DNA from: Sorghum bicolor
Taxonomy: Eukaryota > Streptophyta > Magnoliopsida > Poales > Poaceae
Assembly: GCF_000003195.3 (NCBI RefSeq)
Contig: NC_012871.2
Coordinates: forward strand, 51,922,843-51,986,842
Direction of reading: 5' to 3'
Length of the DNA: 64,000 nucleotides
Made by a program: the position numbers and the translations under genes
Notes under the pieces: generated by a model
Databases searched by the model: none
What the model saw: only the letters and a program-made list of their open reading frames with translations
What the model was told of the DNA's origin: nothing
Part shown: positions 22,356 through 35,168 of the stretch, in pieces
How the letters are laid out: the number at the start of each line of letters is the position of its first letter
How positions within the stretch are numbered: position 1 is the first letter of the stretch

Positions 22356-23404
22356 CCTGCTGAGGCCCTCTCGTGTCAGGGCTCGCCTGCCAGATCTTGC
22401 GCATGACAAAGTCGCCCCCGCACACGGCAAAGCTCGCCCTGCCACCCGTGCTGGAACTCTCTTGGCTGCTACACTCATTGCCCATGCATGTAACCCAACT
22501 CTTGATAATAGTGAGGAGAGTTTGCTGGCTGGTGCCCGTGGTTTTTCCCCTTCGCATTAAAGGGGTTTTCCACGTTAAATCTTGTATTTCTGTTGTGTTT
22601 TGATCTTGTGTTCTTCGTCATTTATCCGCCGTCATTCACAACTAGTGACACCTATGGAGTGGGACAATTGTGTCTGCTACTTTTCTAGAAGTCAAGTGAG
22701 CCCATGTGTGGTGGACATATTCACACATGGAATGTCCACGTGCCAGGAGACCTCCAAACCAAATAGTACTAGAGTCGGAGCCATCCCATCCTCTCTCTGG
22801 TTGTCCTTGGAACCAAACAATTCAAATGGCACCACCCTTTCATCGCATCTATTCGATATGTTTAAGATCAGGTACAACAAGCCATGTCAACTTGGCTTAT
22901 AGTCAAGACAGCTCAGCAAAATCCTATGTGGACGAGAGAGAAAAGAAGAGAAAGAACGAGCTTGGCATCACATCTTGCGCTGAGCTCTAGCACAAATAAC
23001 AAGACGGCAGAGCCAGTTTACCACCAAACTCAGGCGATTACAGAGGAGGCCTGTGGGTCCCTTAATTTCATTCTTTTCTTGATCCCGTGTGCCTTACCCG
23101 CTTTCCCCTGCCGCGATTTCCTCGAGCACGCGCTCAGCCTGCGGCAATTTCCCCTTCGTGGCAATTCCTCTCCACCAGGTGCCAAATCCTCTCCACTAGG
23201 CGCCAAATCGTCTTCTTTCAATGATGATTTAAGTTCCCCTCACAATTTGTTCTATGATTTTCCATCTGTCGTAACCCTAGCCTTGGAATCGGATGTCTCA
23301 CCGGTCGAAGAGAAAGATGGCGCCGCCGCCTCAGATTTCCTCTCCATCCATCCCCATGACGCCCGCGGCACGATCAGAGTCCTCCGGGCCTGGGTGTTTC
23401 CCTA
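22356..23404. other. Unassigned, partly LTR-derived DNA
   Basis: GTTTTTCCCCTTCGCATTAA at about 22540, with GGGGTTTTCCACGTTAAATC just after it, looks like the U5 end of a Copia LTR. Beyond it the region is moderately GC-rich with an open frame (22884-23489, 201 codons) that matches nothing I recognise and runs into a MITE. I do not call a gene. Confidence 0.35.
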
Positions 23405-23405
23405 T

Positions 23406-23647
23406 GCCTTGTTCAGTTTCCAAAATTTTCCAAAATTTTTCAAGATTCCCTGTCACATCGAATCTTTGGACGCATGTATGAAGCATTAAATATAAATGAA
23501 AATAAAATCTAATTGCATAGTTTGTCTGTAATTTACGAGACAAATCTTTTAAGCCTAGTTAATCCATGATTGGATAAATTTTATCAAATACAAACCTAAA
23601 TGCTACCGTAACCAAAACCAAAATTTTTTTGATATCTGAACAAGGCC
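23406..23647. mobile_element. Tourist-like MITE (PIF/Harbinger type)
   Basis: Inverted ends GCCTTGTTCAGTTTCC and CTGAACAAGGCC enclose the conserved core TTACGAGACAAATCTTTTAAG. The right flank is TAA; the left flank CTA is imperfect. Confidence 0.7.
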
Positions 23648-23804
23648 TAAGATGGCTTAGTGGAAAGTTGGAAGATCCTCTCGTTACTAGTATGCTAGTC
23701 TTTGTAATGCATATACTGTACATGTTCGTTCATTCAAGTACTGCAGTATTCTAGTTTTAGCATGCCTGTATGAACTGCATATACTTGTTCATTCATTCTA
23801 GTAA

Positions 23805-24051
23805 GGCCTTGTTTAGTTCTAAATTTTTTTGCAAAATATGTACTGTAGCACTTTCGTTTCTATTTGACAAATATTATCTAATCATGGACTAACTAGGCTC
23901 AAAAAATTCAACTTGCAAATTATAAATAATCTCTGCAATTAGTTATTTCTTTAATCTATATATAATTAATGTTTCATGCATGTGCCGCAAGATTCGATGT
24001 GACGAAGAATCTAAAAAATTTTGCAAAATTTTCAGGGAACTAAACAAGCCC
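23805..24051. mobile_element. Tourist-like MITE with TAA target duplication
   Basis: 247 bp, ends GGCCTTGTTTAGTTC and GAACTAAACAAGCCC, flanked by TAA at 23802-23804 and 24052-24054. The inner ACTGTAGCACTTTCGTTT and TGCCGCAAGATTCGATG blocks are shared with other copies in the window. Confidence 0.85.
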
Positions 24052-24054
24052 TAA

Positions 24055-24294
24055 GCTACAGTAATCATTTACTAGTACGCCTGTATGGACTACTCTAATT
24101 TTATATGGAAATGCAATGCAATAAAATGCCATTGTCCGAATATACTGGTTTGAGTTGACTTCGTCCCTTTTAGAGTTGTTTAGTCATATGGATTTGTTTA
24201 TCTAGTTGCAGGGGTGTGGATAATTGCTCACTTGGTGGTTTCCTCAGCTATTTATTTATCTAGTTGTAGGGGTGTGGATAATCGCCCACCTGGT
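24055..24294. other. Short spacer with a local duplication
   Basis: The phrase TATCTAGTTG(C/T)AGGGGTGTGGATAAT occurs twice, near 24200 and 24255. Nothing else is recognised. Confidence 0.5.
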
Positions 24295-25620
24295 TGTTGA
24301 CGGTAGATAAGTACCCTTTTTAACCGTCAACATAGCATGAAAAAGGACTAAAATCAGAATACCATCTAGCTATAGGGGTTATCACTAACAGAATTCCACA
24401 AGTTTTGGTGATTGTCTATTTCTGTAAGGGGTTATCGAAATAAGAACAAAAGGAGGTCCACATGACAGATTTACATAGAGAGAATACGTGAACGTCAACT
24501 TAGGAATACTCTAGAAGACACGATAAGGCGACCCTGCAAAGTGGCCCCCCCTAGCAGCTAGCCAGGGGCGGCCGCCCGAGGAGATGGACCAATCAGGTTC
24601 CACCTCGCGGATCCTGCCTCTACCGCCTTTGAGGTGTGATCTTGATCGCATGTTTAAGTCAGTTTGATCCGAGGGCTGTAGTGCTTCTAGGGGGCTATAA
24701 ATACAACCCTGACCCCTTGGAGAGGAGGAGTTCATTATTCTCTGAAGAATTCATAATTAGACAAAGACGGGTCTCTCGAATTGATCTATCTTTTTAGGGT
24801 TCTTAGCCACCATCTCAATTAGATCTCTATAGTTCTATAGTATAGCTACATAGGAATAGATCTAGAAGGAGTCAAGCCTAGCATGGAGTCTGGATCTATC
24901 TTCGTTCTTGGTAAACTCTTATTCTTCTTTGTGATATTTATATTAGTTCTTGCTACTATGAATATGACTTTGATCTTTTTGATTATATCATAATTGACTT
25001 TATTCTATTTGCTTACGTTCTCAATTATTGTTATTAGTTTATTTTGATTATATGCTTAGCGTAGTTTAGATTAGAATTATGTTTATGCATAGGATCGTAT
25101 AGTGCTTACTCCTTAGGCCGATGGATAAGTGGTAGATATTGTGTAGGTGAGGTGCCTAGACCGTATTTATTTGTGATTACCCCTTATAGTCTGGAGCTCG
25201 AGGTAGATCGCAGGAGTGACAGTTCTATTGAGTCCTTTGTAGTCCTCCTTCGGATTATAAGGCCTGTAGAGCACCATTATTATAGGGAAGTGATTGCTAT
25301 GTTCATGATTTTTCTTGCTAATATCATTATGCATAGATATAACCTTTTCTTACGATGATGCTAGGTGTTATTGCACTAATCAATATATGTTTTGACAGTA
25401 TAGTTAGAATACTTAGGATTTATTCTTGTAGACCGTCCTAGTCCATGCTAGTGTTATAGACATAGAGTAATATATTGAGATGATTATCATATTCATATAT
25501 GGCTATGTGCTCTTCTATCTCTTATTATTCATATATATATTATTTATCTTATGTGACACTTACCCTACATGAGAGATAGATAAAGACATGGTTAAGATCT
25601 CCATGACCACATGCAGTGCT
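24295..25620 (+). repeat. Athila-type LTR fragment hosting a nested element; continues at 36443-36502
   Basis: It begins TGTTGACGGTAG and follows the same plan as the LTR at 8907-10546: GTTTTGGTGATTGTCTATTT, CTATAAATACA (TATA) and CATAGCTACATAGGA blocks, but strongly diverged. It is interrupted at 25620 by the element 25621-36437. Its continuation after the GTGCT duplication (36443-36502) keeps the GTGGTAAAAATATAAATAA block, then stops at a junction with another LTR. It is therefore an old, truncated LTR. Confidence 0.75.
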
Positions 25621-26898
25621 TGTTGGGTATTGTAAACGCAAACAGAAAAAATCCGCAAACGCACGGATACCGATGTAGCTTTCACCCGGGAGTATTCCAG
25701 AGTATCGATTTTCCACAGGGAACGTGAGTGTACTAATTAAGATCCAAGATCGCCCAAAGATAACTATATAATTATTTTTGGTGGGAAGAGAGGAAGTTTT
25801 CTGAGAGTTCTCTAGTTGATCTAAGAATCAAGAATTACTTCAAGATTATCTATATCGGGACATCAGAGCACTAACCACAGATAGAGATGAGAAGGGGGCT
25901 AGGAAGGTCTGACTTCGGTCCTACAAACACCGATCCGAACGAGGTGGAATACGTCGACCGTTAGGGCTGTCACTACCCTAGGGCTACCACAACAATCCGC
26001 AGGATTGGGTGCAATTCCAGGTAATTGCAAGACTAAACACCACGTCTAATCTATTAATTACTACTCTAATGTTGCAAAGATTAGAGCACTTGATGCAAGC
26101 GGGAATCCAATCAATAACTTGAATGTAAATAAAAGTAATTAAAGAACTCAGGAATTATGAATTGAAGCACCTAGAGAACGATGAAGAACGAACCAGTTGC
26201 TGCAAAAGTACAATGTTGAGGAAGATCCGACAGATCCGGCTCCTCCTCCGCTCTCCTCTTCTCTCTCCCTATTTTTTAGATTACAACTAGAACTAACTAG
26301 AACTTGAACTAGAGGAACTAGAACTAGAACTAGATGAACTAGAACTAGATCTAGATGAACTAGAGGTAGAACTAGAAGAACTAGAGGGATCCTCTCTACT
26401 TGGATGAAGAATTGAAACCCTAACTTTGATTCTATAGAAGAGGTATGATCTCCAGGGGCCAGGGGGCCTTGCTTATATAGTCTTTTCAGATGAATCCGGG
26501 CCGTTGGATCAAATCGACATTGATTGAACGGTTATCCTTGATCCTTTAGGTCGGTGGAGCACGATCCGCGAGTTTGGACGTGATTGGGCAGAACTCTAGG
26601 GCGGGCGCCCTCAGGACTTGGGCGGGCGCCCTGTCCCTGAGTCCTCTTGGCTGCTTCATTCCCGTGGCTTCTGGAGTCTTCTAGATGGTAGAAAATTGCA
26701 CAGCACGTTAATACCTCTATGTAAACCCGACGTGTGGGCCTTTCTTCCTTATTTCCTAATAACCCCCTGCAGAAATAGACAAACACCAAAACTCGTGGAA
26801 TTCTGTCAGATAAAACCCTAAGTCTGGGTGTTGGTTGCATATAAGTCCTTTTCCATGATTAGTTGATGGTTAAATGTGAGCATTAAGGACCGTCAACA
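25621..26898 (-). repeat. 3' LTR of the Athila-like element
   Basis: 1278 bp. The minus strand has a TATA box TATATAAGC at about 26472-26480 and two GGGCGCCCGCCC-type motifs (about 26598 and 26623). Its U3 half matches the LTR of the Gag-PR-PR element. Confidence 0.93.
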
Positions 26899-27949
26899 AG
26901 CACCCCCAAGCAAAATGCAAGGTAGAGTTTTAAAAGTTTTAGCATACTTACCTTGCATTTTGCTATGTCAATGCTTGGAGCAAGGGAGAGGAATCTCATA
27001 CTCCTAGATCAAGACCTTTGACCTTTTTGAAAAGTTTGTCATCTCTTACTGGCATATTGCTTATTAGAGGGACCATGGGCTATCATTTTTTTCTTTTTTT
27101 TATTTCTTTTTTCAATCTCTCTCTTATTTTTTCTTCTTTATTTTTAAGTGGGCACTAAGTACCCCTAATTCTACTATCGGACACGTGTCTATTTTTTTCC
27201 ACTCAGGTGGGTATCTTTATACCCCTAATTCTACTTCGAACACTTGTCCATTTTTACCTCTCGTCTCACTTCTCTTTTTTTTCAAATCAAATTTTTGCAT
27301 AGTCCCATGCCTCTAACGCAATAATACTTCGGAAGAGTGAATCTTTTATATTTTTAAAACAAAAAGATCTTGATCTTGGGAGCATGATAATTCTCTCAAC
27401 CAAAACTACAAGAATTAACAATGGCTTGAACAAAGCAAGTGCCCACAGTTTTAATATTCATATCTTATAAGCCTCTAGGTAGTATGTCAAACAAGATCTC
27501 AATTTTTTTAGATTTTCAAAAGATAAAATCTCCAGAACTCTAGCAAAACTTGGAACAAGTTAAATAGTAGCTCAGACCTTCTCATATCATGTTTATCAAT
27601 TACCTAGACTTGGATCAAACTTTCTTTTTATTTTATTTAAAACTCAAGATTACACAAAACTATTGTATATTACTCAAAAGAAAAACTTTATTTGGTTTCA
27701 TGATTATGCATTATTTTTTTATTTATTACTGAATACTAGTAAATAAAACCAAGAAAGAAGAAGTAATACCTATCTAGATACACGTGGGGGTGCCTTCCCC
27801 AAGCTGGATGTTGACATAGTCGTTCACTCTTGTGGCCTGCATGTTCGGTCTCACTCTTCTTAAGCCTCAAAATCCTGCACAACCCAAATAGACAACAAAA
27901 CTTGTGGAGCATGTTAAGGGTTAGGTAATTGTCTAGAGCTTATGAGAGC
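26899..27949 (-). other. 3' non-coding region and polypurine tract of the Athila-like element
   Basis: The tract GCTTGGGGGTGCT (minus) adjoins the LTR at 26899-26911. Two imperfect copies of ACCCCTAATTCTACT followed by GTGTCTATTTTT or TTGTCCATTTTT lie near 27168 and 27220. No gene is seen. Confidence 0.7.
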
Positions 27950-30900
27950 TTAATACGAGAATTCTATGAACTCAATCACATCAAGTTCCTCTACCAGGTT
28001 ATTTTGTGGCTCGAGATAGATTTTCAAGCGTTGACCATTTACCTTAAAAGTGTTACCTATGTCATCTTGGATGGTAATGGCTCCATGAGTTGAAGTGTCA
28101 ATAACCTTGTATGGTCCATTCCACTTATGTAACACCCGATTTTAAGGACAAAATCAGATATGCACCATATGTGAGTTTTAGAAGACAAGACTCACATATA
28201 GCTACAAATAAAGGGTAATATCAAAGGACAATGCATAAATTATATAGCGTGGATAATAAATTAGAAACAACCTTGGGCAGCAAACACGGAAGAGAACTCC
28301 AAACTTCGGGTGTTAACCTCACTCTACAGGATCCAACTGACTGGTTGATCACAAGCCCAAAACTTCTCCTGAGGTGTGGGGGAGATAGCAAGAGTGAGTT
28401 CAAGACGAACTCCGCAAGTATAACAACTAGATTGTATAGATCCCACAATCTCATGATCAATGTGACATAAATTATATAGAGCATTAAACAATAATCAATG
28501 AGTTTCTTAACACAAGATTCATCACCCTTAATGTAAGAGTTCCCAAGGCCGCTCGTGACCGTGAGCACGGCTAGTATACCAGTTTTTAACACTCTGCAGA
28601 GGTTGTACATCTTTACCCATGAGCCATGATTTACCCTTTCGCCTGAGGTGATCAGCCTCGTAACCCACTACCAAGGTTGGTCGGCAGGGATCACTATGAA
28701 GTCTTTCAAAGGTTCCTCTAACAAGTTAGGGCCGCTTGGTTTCGTTAGTCAGTCCGTGTGATCCTACCCCGCAGGGGATCCACGGTCTACTATCCCCCAT
28801 TTGCGCCACACGGGTAACCTCTAACAAGCTAGAAAAGTTACTCATACTTGACTAAAGCCAGAGCCATTATAGCCCTCATGGTTGCACTTTCATCCCGATT
28901 ATCACTTACGAATAAATCCTCAAGTTGTTAAAAAGTCATTATTATCATTTGTTGCTTTATATCAATCTAGTCACAATATCATGGTAATAGAATTAAAACC
29001 CAAATGCTATACTTGCCTTGATCCAATTGCTCCTGCTGGTCCTGCTGATCTTACTTGCTTCCACGGCCCTGATCTTGACCATCGAAGTAATGCCCACTGA
29101 CTAAACTCGGTCACCAATCATCAACACACAAGCAATCGGAGACAGACATACACGAAGCAAACAAGATTACAATTAGAACAGTACACCAGCAGTAAATAAA
29201 TGTAAATAAAGGTTTTCCAAAATCATCTACACGCTGCTACGTTCATGTCAACGAGAAATTCACGGAAAACGGAGTTACGACGCGAAAGTTCAACAGTAGT
29301 TTACGGACTTGTAATTAACTAGGGAATCTAACAGTGGTGAATCTAGACAACAATGGTACCAACATGAAGCTTATGAAATTATGAAACTAACGCAACTTGA
29401 ACGGATCGAATCGGAGCTAAAACGGACAAGATATGATTTTTCTAAGATTTTCTTATTGAAAAGTAATTAAATAGGGTCATAAAATTAAAATGTTTCAAAC
29501 TGATGAACCAAGATTACTAACATGTAGATCTCACGAAAACGAATCTAACGCAATTTGAACGGGTCAAATCGAAGTTAAAATGAATATTTTATGAGCTAAA
29601 CAAACTCAGTGGCAAACTTGTAATTAGTGAAAACGTATTTTGAACCAACCCGAGGTGGATTACGCTTTCAAAGTCAGATTGCGTATTTTATAAAATACGT
29701 TATGGAGCGTGGGTTCTAAAACAGAAAAAGGCAGGGTCTCTTTAGAAAAAATTTACCCCGAAGGGGTATCTTCTAATATGGACCCTTGATTCGCGATCCT
29801 ACGGTGCAGAATCAACCCAGGGAGGAGAGGTTGCCGCCGGCGGCCGGAGCAGGGGGCAACCACGGTGCCGCCATGGCTGGGGTGGAACAGGGCTCGTCGG
29901 AGTTGGGATATGGCGCTGCAGTGCTTGGTTTCCAAATCTGAGAACACAGTGAGAGAGAGAAGGGCGAGGCAAACTCGTTCCCGGCCTCGACGTGGCTGGA
30001 GAGAGCCCGCGCAGCCCGCTCCATGGCCGGCGGCCCTGAAGCTCGCCGGAGCTCGCGGGGAACGGCACTAAGGGCCCCGAAACGGCGCAATAGGAGTACG
30101 GGGAGAAAGAGGGGAAGAATGAGATGCTCACCACGGCGAAAACGGAGGCGCTGGCGGCTCAATTCGCTCGGGCGACGCGCGGCCGGATGGAGATGCTCCG
30201 ACGGCGATTTCTGCGCGCGCGAGTAGGGGCGAGGCAAGGAAGAAGCGAATGAGAGAGGGGAAAACGGCTCGGGTGCTGGCGCGGTTCAAAAGGCCAAGTC
30301 GCGGGGGAAACAGAGGGAGAATCGTGGGAGCGGGGGGGGAAGACCTTGCGGTTCTGCTGAACCAAGAGAGAGAGGAGGCGGTTGGAGAGAGAGGGAGTTG
30401 GCCAGTTGGGCCTCGGCCCAGGAAGAGAAGAAGGGGCGCAGGGTTTGGGCCCTGCAGGCCGAAAGGAGAAGGGAGGGGGGGAAGGGTTTTGCCATTTTCT
30501 TTTTTTTTCAAACAAATTTTTCAACACATTTTCCAATTGAATTTTTGATCAAATCGACATTTTGTTTTTAGAATACTCATCACAATAATAATGCACCAGC
30601 ATGTATGCATAAAAAAATGTTTCCTAAACTTAGATTAAATTTTAATTTTTTTTTCAAAAATTTATTTATTTTCCCTATATTTGGATGCTCACAAAAATTA
30701 ACTATAAAATCAAATTCATCTATTTAAAAACAAACAAATTTTAGGGTGTTACAACTTACTTCGTAGCTTACCATGTCCAAAGAGCTTAACTCTTGAATTG
30801 AATAGTAGAACCTTATCTCTAGGCTTAAACTCCTTGTGCTTGATTCTCTTATCATGCCATCGTTTTGTTCTCTCTTTATAGATCCTTGAATTGTGGTAGG

Positions 30901-33900
30901 CTTTCTCTCTCCATTCTTCTAGCTCAGATAGTTGCATCAGACGATTCTCGCTAGCGAGGTGGAGATCCATGTTCCATTTCTTGAGTGCCCAATGAGCCTT
31001 AAACTCTACTTCCACAGGCAAATGACAAGTTTTTCCATATACAAGTTGATAAGGTGACATGCCTATGGGTGTTTTGAATGCAGTTCTATATGCCCAAAGT
31101 GCATCAGGAAGTTTGTCCTTCCACCCCTTACCCATCTCATCTATGGTCTTTTGTAAAATATTTTTGATTTGTTTGTTAGATGTTTTGGCTTGACCGCTAC
31201 TCTGAGGATGGTATGGTGTTGCGACGTTGTGTCAAACTCCATAATCGGCAAGATACTTCTGGAAGATTTTGTCGATGAAGTGGGAACCTCCATCACTTAT
31301 AACTATCCGGGGTATACCAAAGCGAGGAAAGATTACTTCATGGAACATTCTCTTGGCATGTTTTGAATCAGCTGATCGACAAGGTAGGGCTTCTACCCAT
31401 TTGGACACATAGTCCACAGCTACTAAGATATACTCGCAATTCCCGGACATAGGGAATGGCCCCATGAAATCAATGCCCCATACATCGAAAAGTTCTACTT
31501 GAAGATTATTTGTGAGAGGCATTTCATTTCGTGAATTGATATTCCCATGTTTTTGACATCGGTGGCATCTCGTGACAAAGTCCTTTGTATCTTCATACAT
31601 CGTTGGCCAGAAAAAGCCACTTTGCCAAATTTTAGCATGTGTCGGGAATGCTCCATAGTGTCCTCCATATGGCGAGGCATGGCATCTTTCCATAATTTGA
31701 GTAGCCTCAGCCATAGGAACACACCTTCTCAAGAGTCCATCAGCGCAGACTTGGAAAAGATATGGCTCATCCCAAAGGTGGACACGACTATCGTGAAGCA
31801 ACTTCCTTTTGTTTGTACCAGGTGGGACATAGCCTTTTACTATAAAGTTTATGATGTCTGCGTACCATGGATCTGCATGTGTTATCTTAAGCAGGGTGTC
31901 ATCCCTTAGGTAGTCATTTATGGGAAGCTCATCATGTGTTTCCTTATATTGAAGCCTAGACAAGTGGTCGGCTACGGAATTCTCAACTCCCTTCCTATCT
32001 CGGATTTCTATGTCAAAGTCTTGGAGTAGAAAAATCCATCGAATTAGACAAGGCTTAGCATCTTTCTTAGTGAGGAGGTACTTGAGAGCAGCATGGTCTG
32101 AATAGATGATTATCTTTGCCCCCACTAAGTAAGATCTAAACTTGTCTATAGCAAAGACAACAGCCAAAAGCTCTTTTTCAGTTGTAGTGTAATTGAGCTA
32201 TGGTCCAGACAAGGTTTTGCTAGCGTAGGATATGGCATAATGCTTTCTATCCTTGGTTTGTCCTAAAACGGCACCAACCACAAAATCGCTAGCATCACAC
32301 ATGATCTCAAAAGGAAGATTCCAATCAGGTGGTTGGATAATCGGGGCTGAGATGAGTGCTTTCTTAAGAGTTTGAAAAGATTCATGACACTCATCACTAA
32401 AGATGAAAGGTGCATCCTTAGCTAGGAGACTAGTTAGGGGTCTAGCAATTTGAGAGAAGTTCTTGATAAAGCGTCTATAGAACCCTGCATGTCCCAAAAA
32501 GCTACGGATTCCTTTCACATTCGTGGGAGGTGGAAGTTTTTCAATAACTTCAATCTTTGCTTTGTCCACCTCTATACCACGTTCAGACACTTTATGTCCT
32601 AGCACTATTCCTTCCTGAACCATAAAATGGCATTTCTCCCAGTTCAGGATTAAGTGCTTTTCTTCACATCGCTGCAAGACTCTATCTAAATTCTCCAAAC
32701 AGTGATCGAAGGTTTTGCCATAGACGGTAAAATCATCCATGAAAACCTCCATGATCTTCTCAATCATGTCCGAGAAAATAGACATCATGCACCGTTGGAA
32801 AGAAGTTGGAGCATTGCACAATCCGAACGACATTCGTCGGTATGCATAAGTTCCATACGGGCATGTAAAGGTAGTCTTTTCTTGGTCATCTAGGTGCATT
32901 GGGATTTGGTGATATCCAGAATAACCATCAAGGAAACAAAAGAAAGAGTGGTTTGCAAGCCGTTCCAACATTTCATCAATGAAGGGTAACGGAAAGTGAT
33001 CTTTCTTTGTAGCCTTGTTGAGTTTTCGATAGTCAATACACATACGCCACCCAGTGACAATTCGTTGAGGGATGAGTTCATTTTTCTCATTCCTAACAAC
33101 CGTCATTCCTCCTTTCTTTGGCACTACTTAGACAGGGCTAACCCACTCACTGTGTGGCACAGGATAAATAATCCTAGCACGATAGAGTTTGAGGACCTCT
33201 TTCTTAACAACCTCTCGCATAGCATTATTAAGTCTCCGTTGTGGTTCCCTTGAAGGTGTAGAATTGGGATCAATAGGGATACGATGAGTACAGAGAATGG
33301 GACTAATGCCCGTGAGATCTTCGAGAGAGTAGCCAAATGCTGATCTATGCCTTTCAAGAACAGTGACAAGTTGTTGTGTTTCATAATCGGAAAGCTTGTC
33401 ACTGATAATTACTGGAGTTTTTGAGTTGTTGTGCAAAAAGACATATCTAAGGCCAGAAGGAAGAGGTTTTAATTCTATCGAAGGAGGTGAAGGTAGTTCA
33501 TTTTTGTCTAGCTCAACGGGTTCTACCAACTCTTCTTCTTCTTGAACAAAGTACTGTTCATGATTAAAGAATGGTTGGGTCATCTCCTCTTGAGTCAGCA
33601 TTAAGATCTCCTCAATAGGATCTGGTTCAAGTTTGGGTTCCACTATCATGTTAATTGATCTAGAAAGAGGAACAACAATAGTGGAATTCCCAACCTTGAA
33701 GTCTTAATGACCTTGTTGTGGCTGTTCTTGTAGAAGTTTCACGATTGGTCTGCCAATCAAGATAGGAATCTCTGGTATGTCAAAAATGTGAAAGTCTAGA
33801 CATATTCCAGAGTCCTTGATTCTAACAGGAACTGCCCTTAATACCCCATGGCTTTCTAGAATTAATCCAGATGGACTTCGTAAAAGTTTTTGAGATGGGG

Positions 33901-35050
33901 TTATGGACTCGTTGGGATAAAGAGTGTCAGCTAACTCCTTGGAAATAACATTTATCCCAACATATGGATTGTAGTGGACCTTCCTAGTGGACCTTCTAAT
34001 TTGGCACAGAAGAATGGTTGAAGGAGTGATGATTCGAGCTACCTCAAGAGACAGCTCTGCTTCTGTTAGCCATTCATAACTCAGGATAGCCGAAAGGCTT
34101 TTGATGTGTTCTATGTCAACAGATTCTACTCTTAGAATGGATTGAGTGGTCCTTGCTAGAGGTCGTGTTTGGATAGGAAAATTCGAGGTGTTTCCAAAAT
34201 CTTCAAAAAGATCTTCCTCGAATTCAAAGGGATGCTCTAAATGTGGTGGTTCATCATCCCTTAGTTGGTTTTGCATTCCTTTATCAGGAGGTTTCTCTAC
34301 AACCAAATTAATGGATGGGTCAGGTTGAATTTCTAACTCGGTTGCAAGTTCCTCATCTTTTGGTTTAGGATCAGGCTCGACTTCTTTTTCTCCTTCAGGA
34401 AACTCATCATAAATGCCTGTGTAAGGGGTATTTTCAAGAATTCTTTCTAGGATAGCTCTCCCCTCATCTGTGAGTTTGTGTGTGAATGAGCCTCCTGAAG
34501 CAATGTCGAGGTGAAGAGCAGCTTCCTTGTTTAGACCACGATAAAAGTGGTAGTACAGTACATGGTCAGGCAGGGAAAGGTTTGGACCGGAATTGGTAAG
34601 GCTTGTGAACCTAGCCCAAGCTGCTCCTAAAGTTTCCTTCTCTCTTTGTTTGAATGTAAGAATTTCAATTCTAAGGTCAGCAATTTGAAAAAGTGGGAAG
34701 AAAGCGAGACAAAAGTTGTCTCGAAGTTCATCCCAACTTCCATTAACGCCTCCTACAGAATGAGCATACCACTTTTTTGCTCTTCCCAAAAGGGAGAACG
34801 GAAATAATTTCCATTTAAGGGTTTCTTGTGTCATGCCAGAAATAGATCGTCAAGAACACAACTGCTCGAATTCTCTAAGGTGGGTGTATGGATCTTCATC
34901 TACTTGCCCAGAGAAGGGTTGCTCCTGAATCATGGCTATTAGATCAGGGCCGAGGTCGTAGCCATCTATAAGAATTGGATGTGATGATGGTGGTGGCTCT
35001 AATAACTCGCCCTTTGGAGCAAAGAATTTATAGATAGGAGTGAAATCCAT
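27950..35050 (-). pseudogene. Gag-Pol polyprotein (Gag-PR-RT-RH-INT), nonsense-mutated and split by a solo LTR
   Basis: All pieces from ATG 35050 (MDFTPIYKFF) to the stop at 27950 lie in one frame, about 1490 codons without the insertion. Gag spans about 35050-34200 (LFPFSLLGRAKKWY). A protease-like segment around ILIGRP precedes the stop at 33704. RT contains CFLDGYSGYHQIPM and the catalytic VFMDDF. RNase H has MCDASD. Integrase has the HHCC zinc motif ([18 protein letters not shown]) and WGIDFMG and VISDGGSHF; the third acidic position reads SSGQAKTSN, Lys where family members carry Glu. In-frame stops lie at about 34850, 33704, 33126, 32196 and 31230. The C-terminal GPYKVIDTSTHGAI lies beyond the solo LTR. 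It is dead but nearly full length. Confidence 0.92.
28128..30753 (-). mobile_element. Solo LTR, chromovirus (Del/Tekay-like) family, minus orientation
   Basis: 2626 bp, TGTAACACCCGATTTTAAGG...AGGGTGTTACA, with the target duplication ACTTA (28123-28127, 30754-30758). It is inserted in the integrase C-terminal region of the surrounding gag-pol. The GC-rich island (about 29800-30480) and the block ACTCTGCAGAGGTTGTACAT identify it with the LTRs at 50400-60083. Open frames in the island, both strands, are not called genes. Confidence 0.92.
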
Positions 35051-35143
35051 GTGGTGTGGTGAAAATGGTAAGGTGAGTGTGGTAAAAAAGGAAAAGAAAA
35101 AGGATACACGGACGACTTGGTTCGAAACTAGCACAGCTACCGT

Positions 35144-35161
35144 TCCCCGGCAACGGCGCCA
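35144..35161 (-). other. Primer-binding site of the Athila-like element
   Basis: The minus strand TGGCGCCGTTGCCGGGGA begins 7 bases after the 5' LTR. It is the Athila-type site, usually attributed to tRNA-Asp. Confidence 0.88.
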
Positions 35162-35168
35162 GAAAGCT

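Noticed and set aside
22884..23489. 201-codon plus frame near 23 kb
   Set aside because: No domain recognised, and it runs into a MITE at 23406.
29799..30548. Several overlapping open frames on both strands near 30 kb
   Set aside because: They lie in the GC-rich island of a solo LTR and recur in the other LTR copies; long frames are expected in GC-rich DNA.
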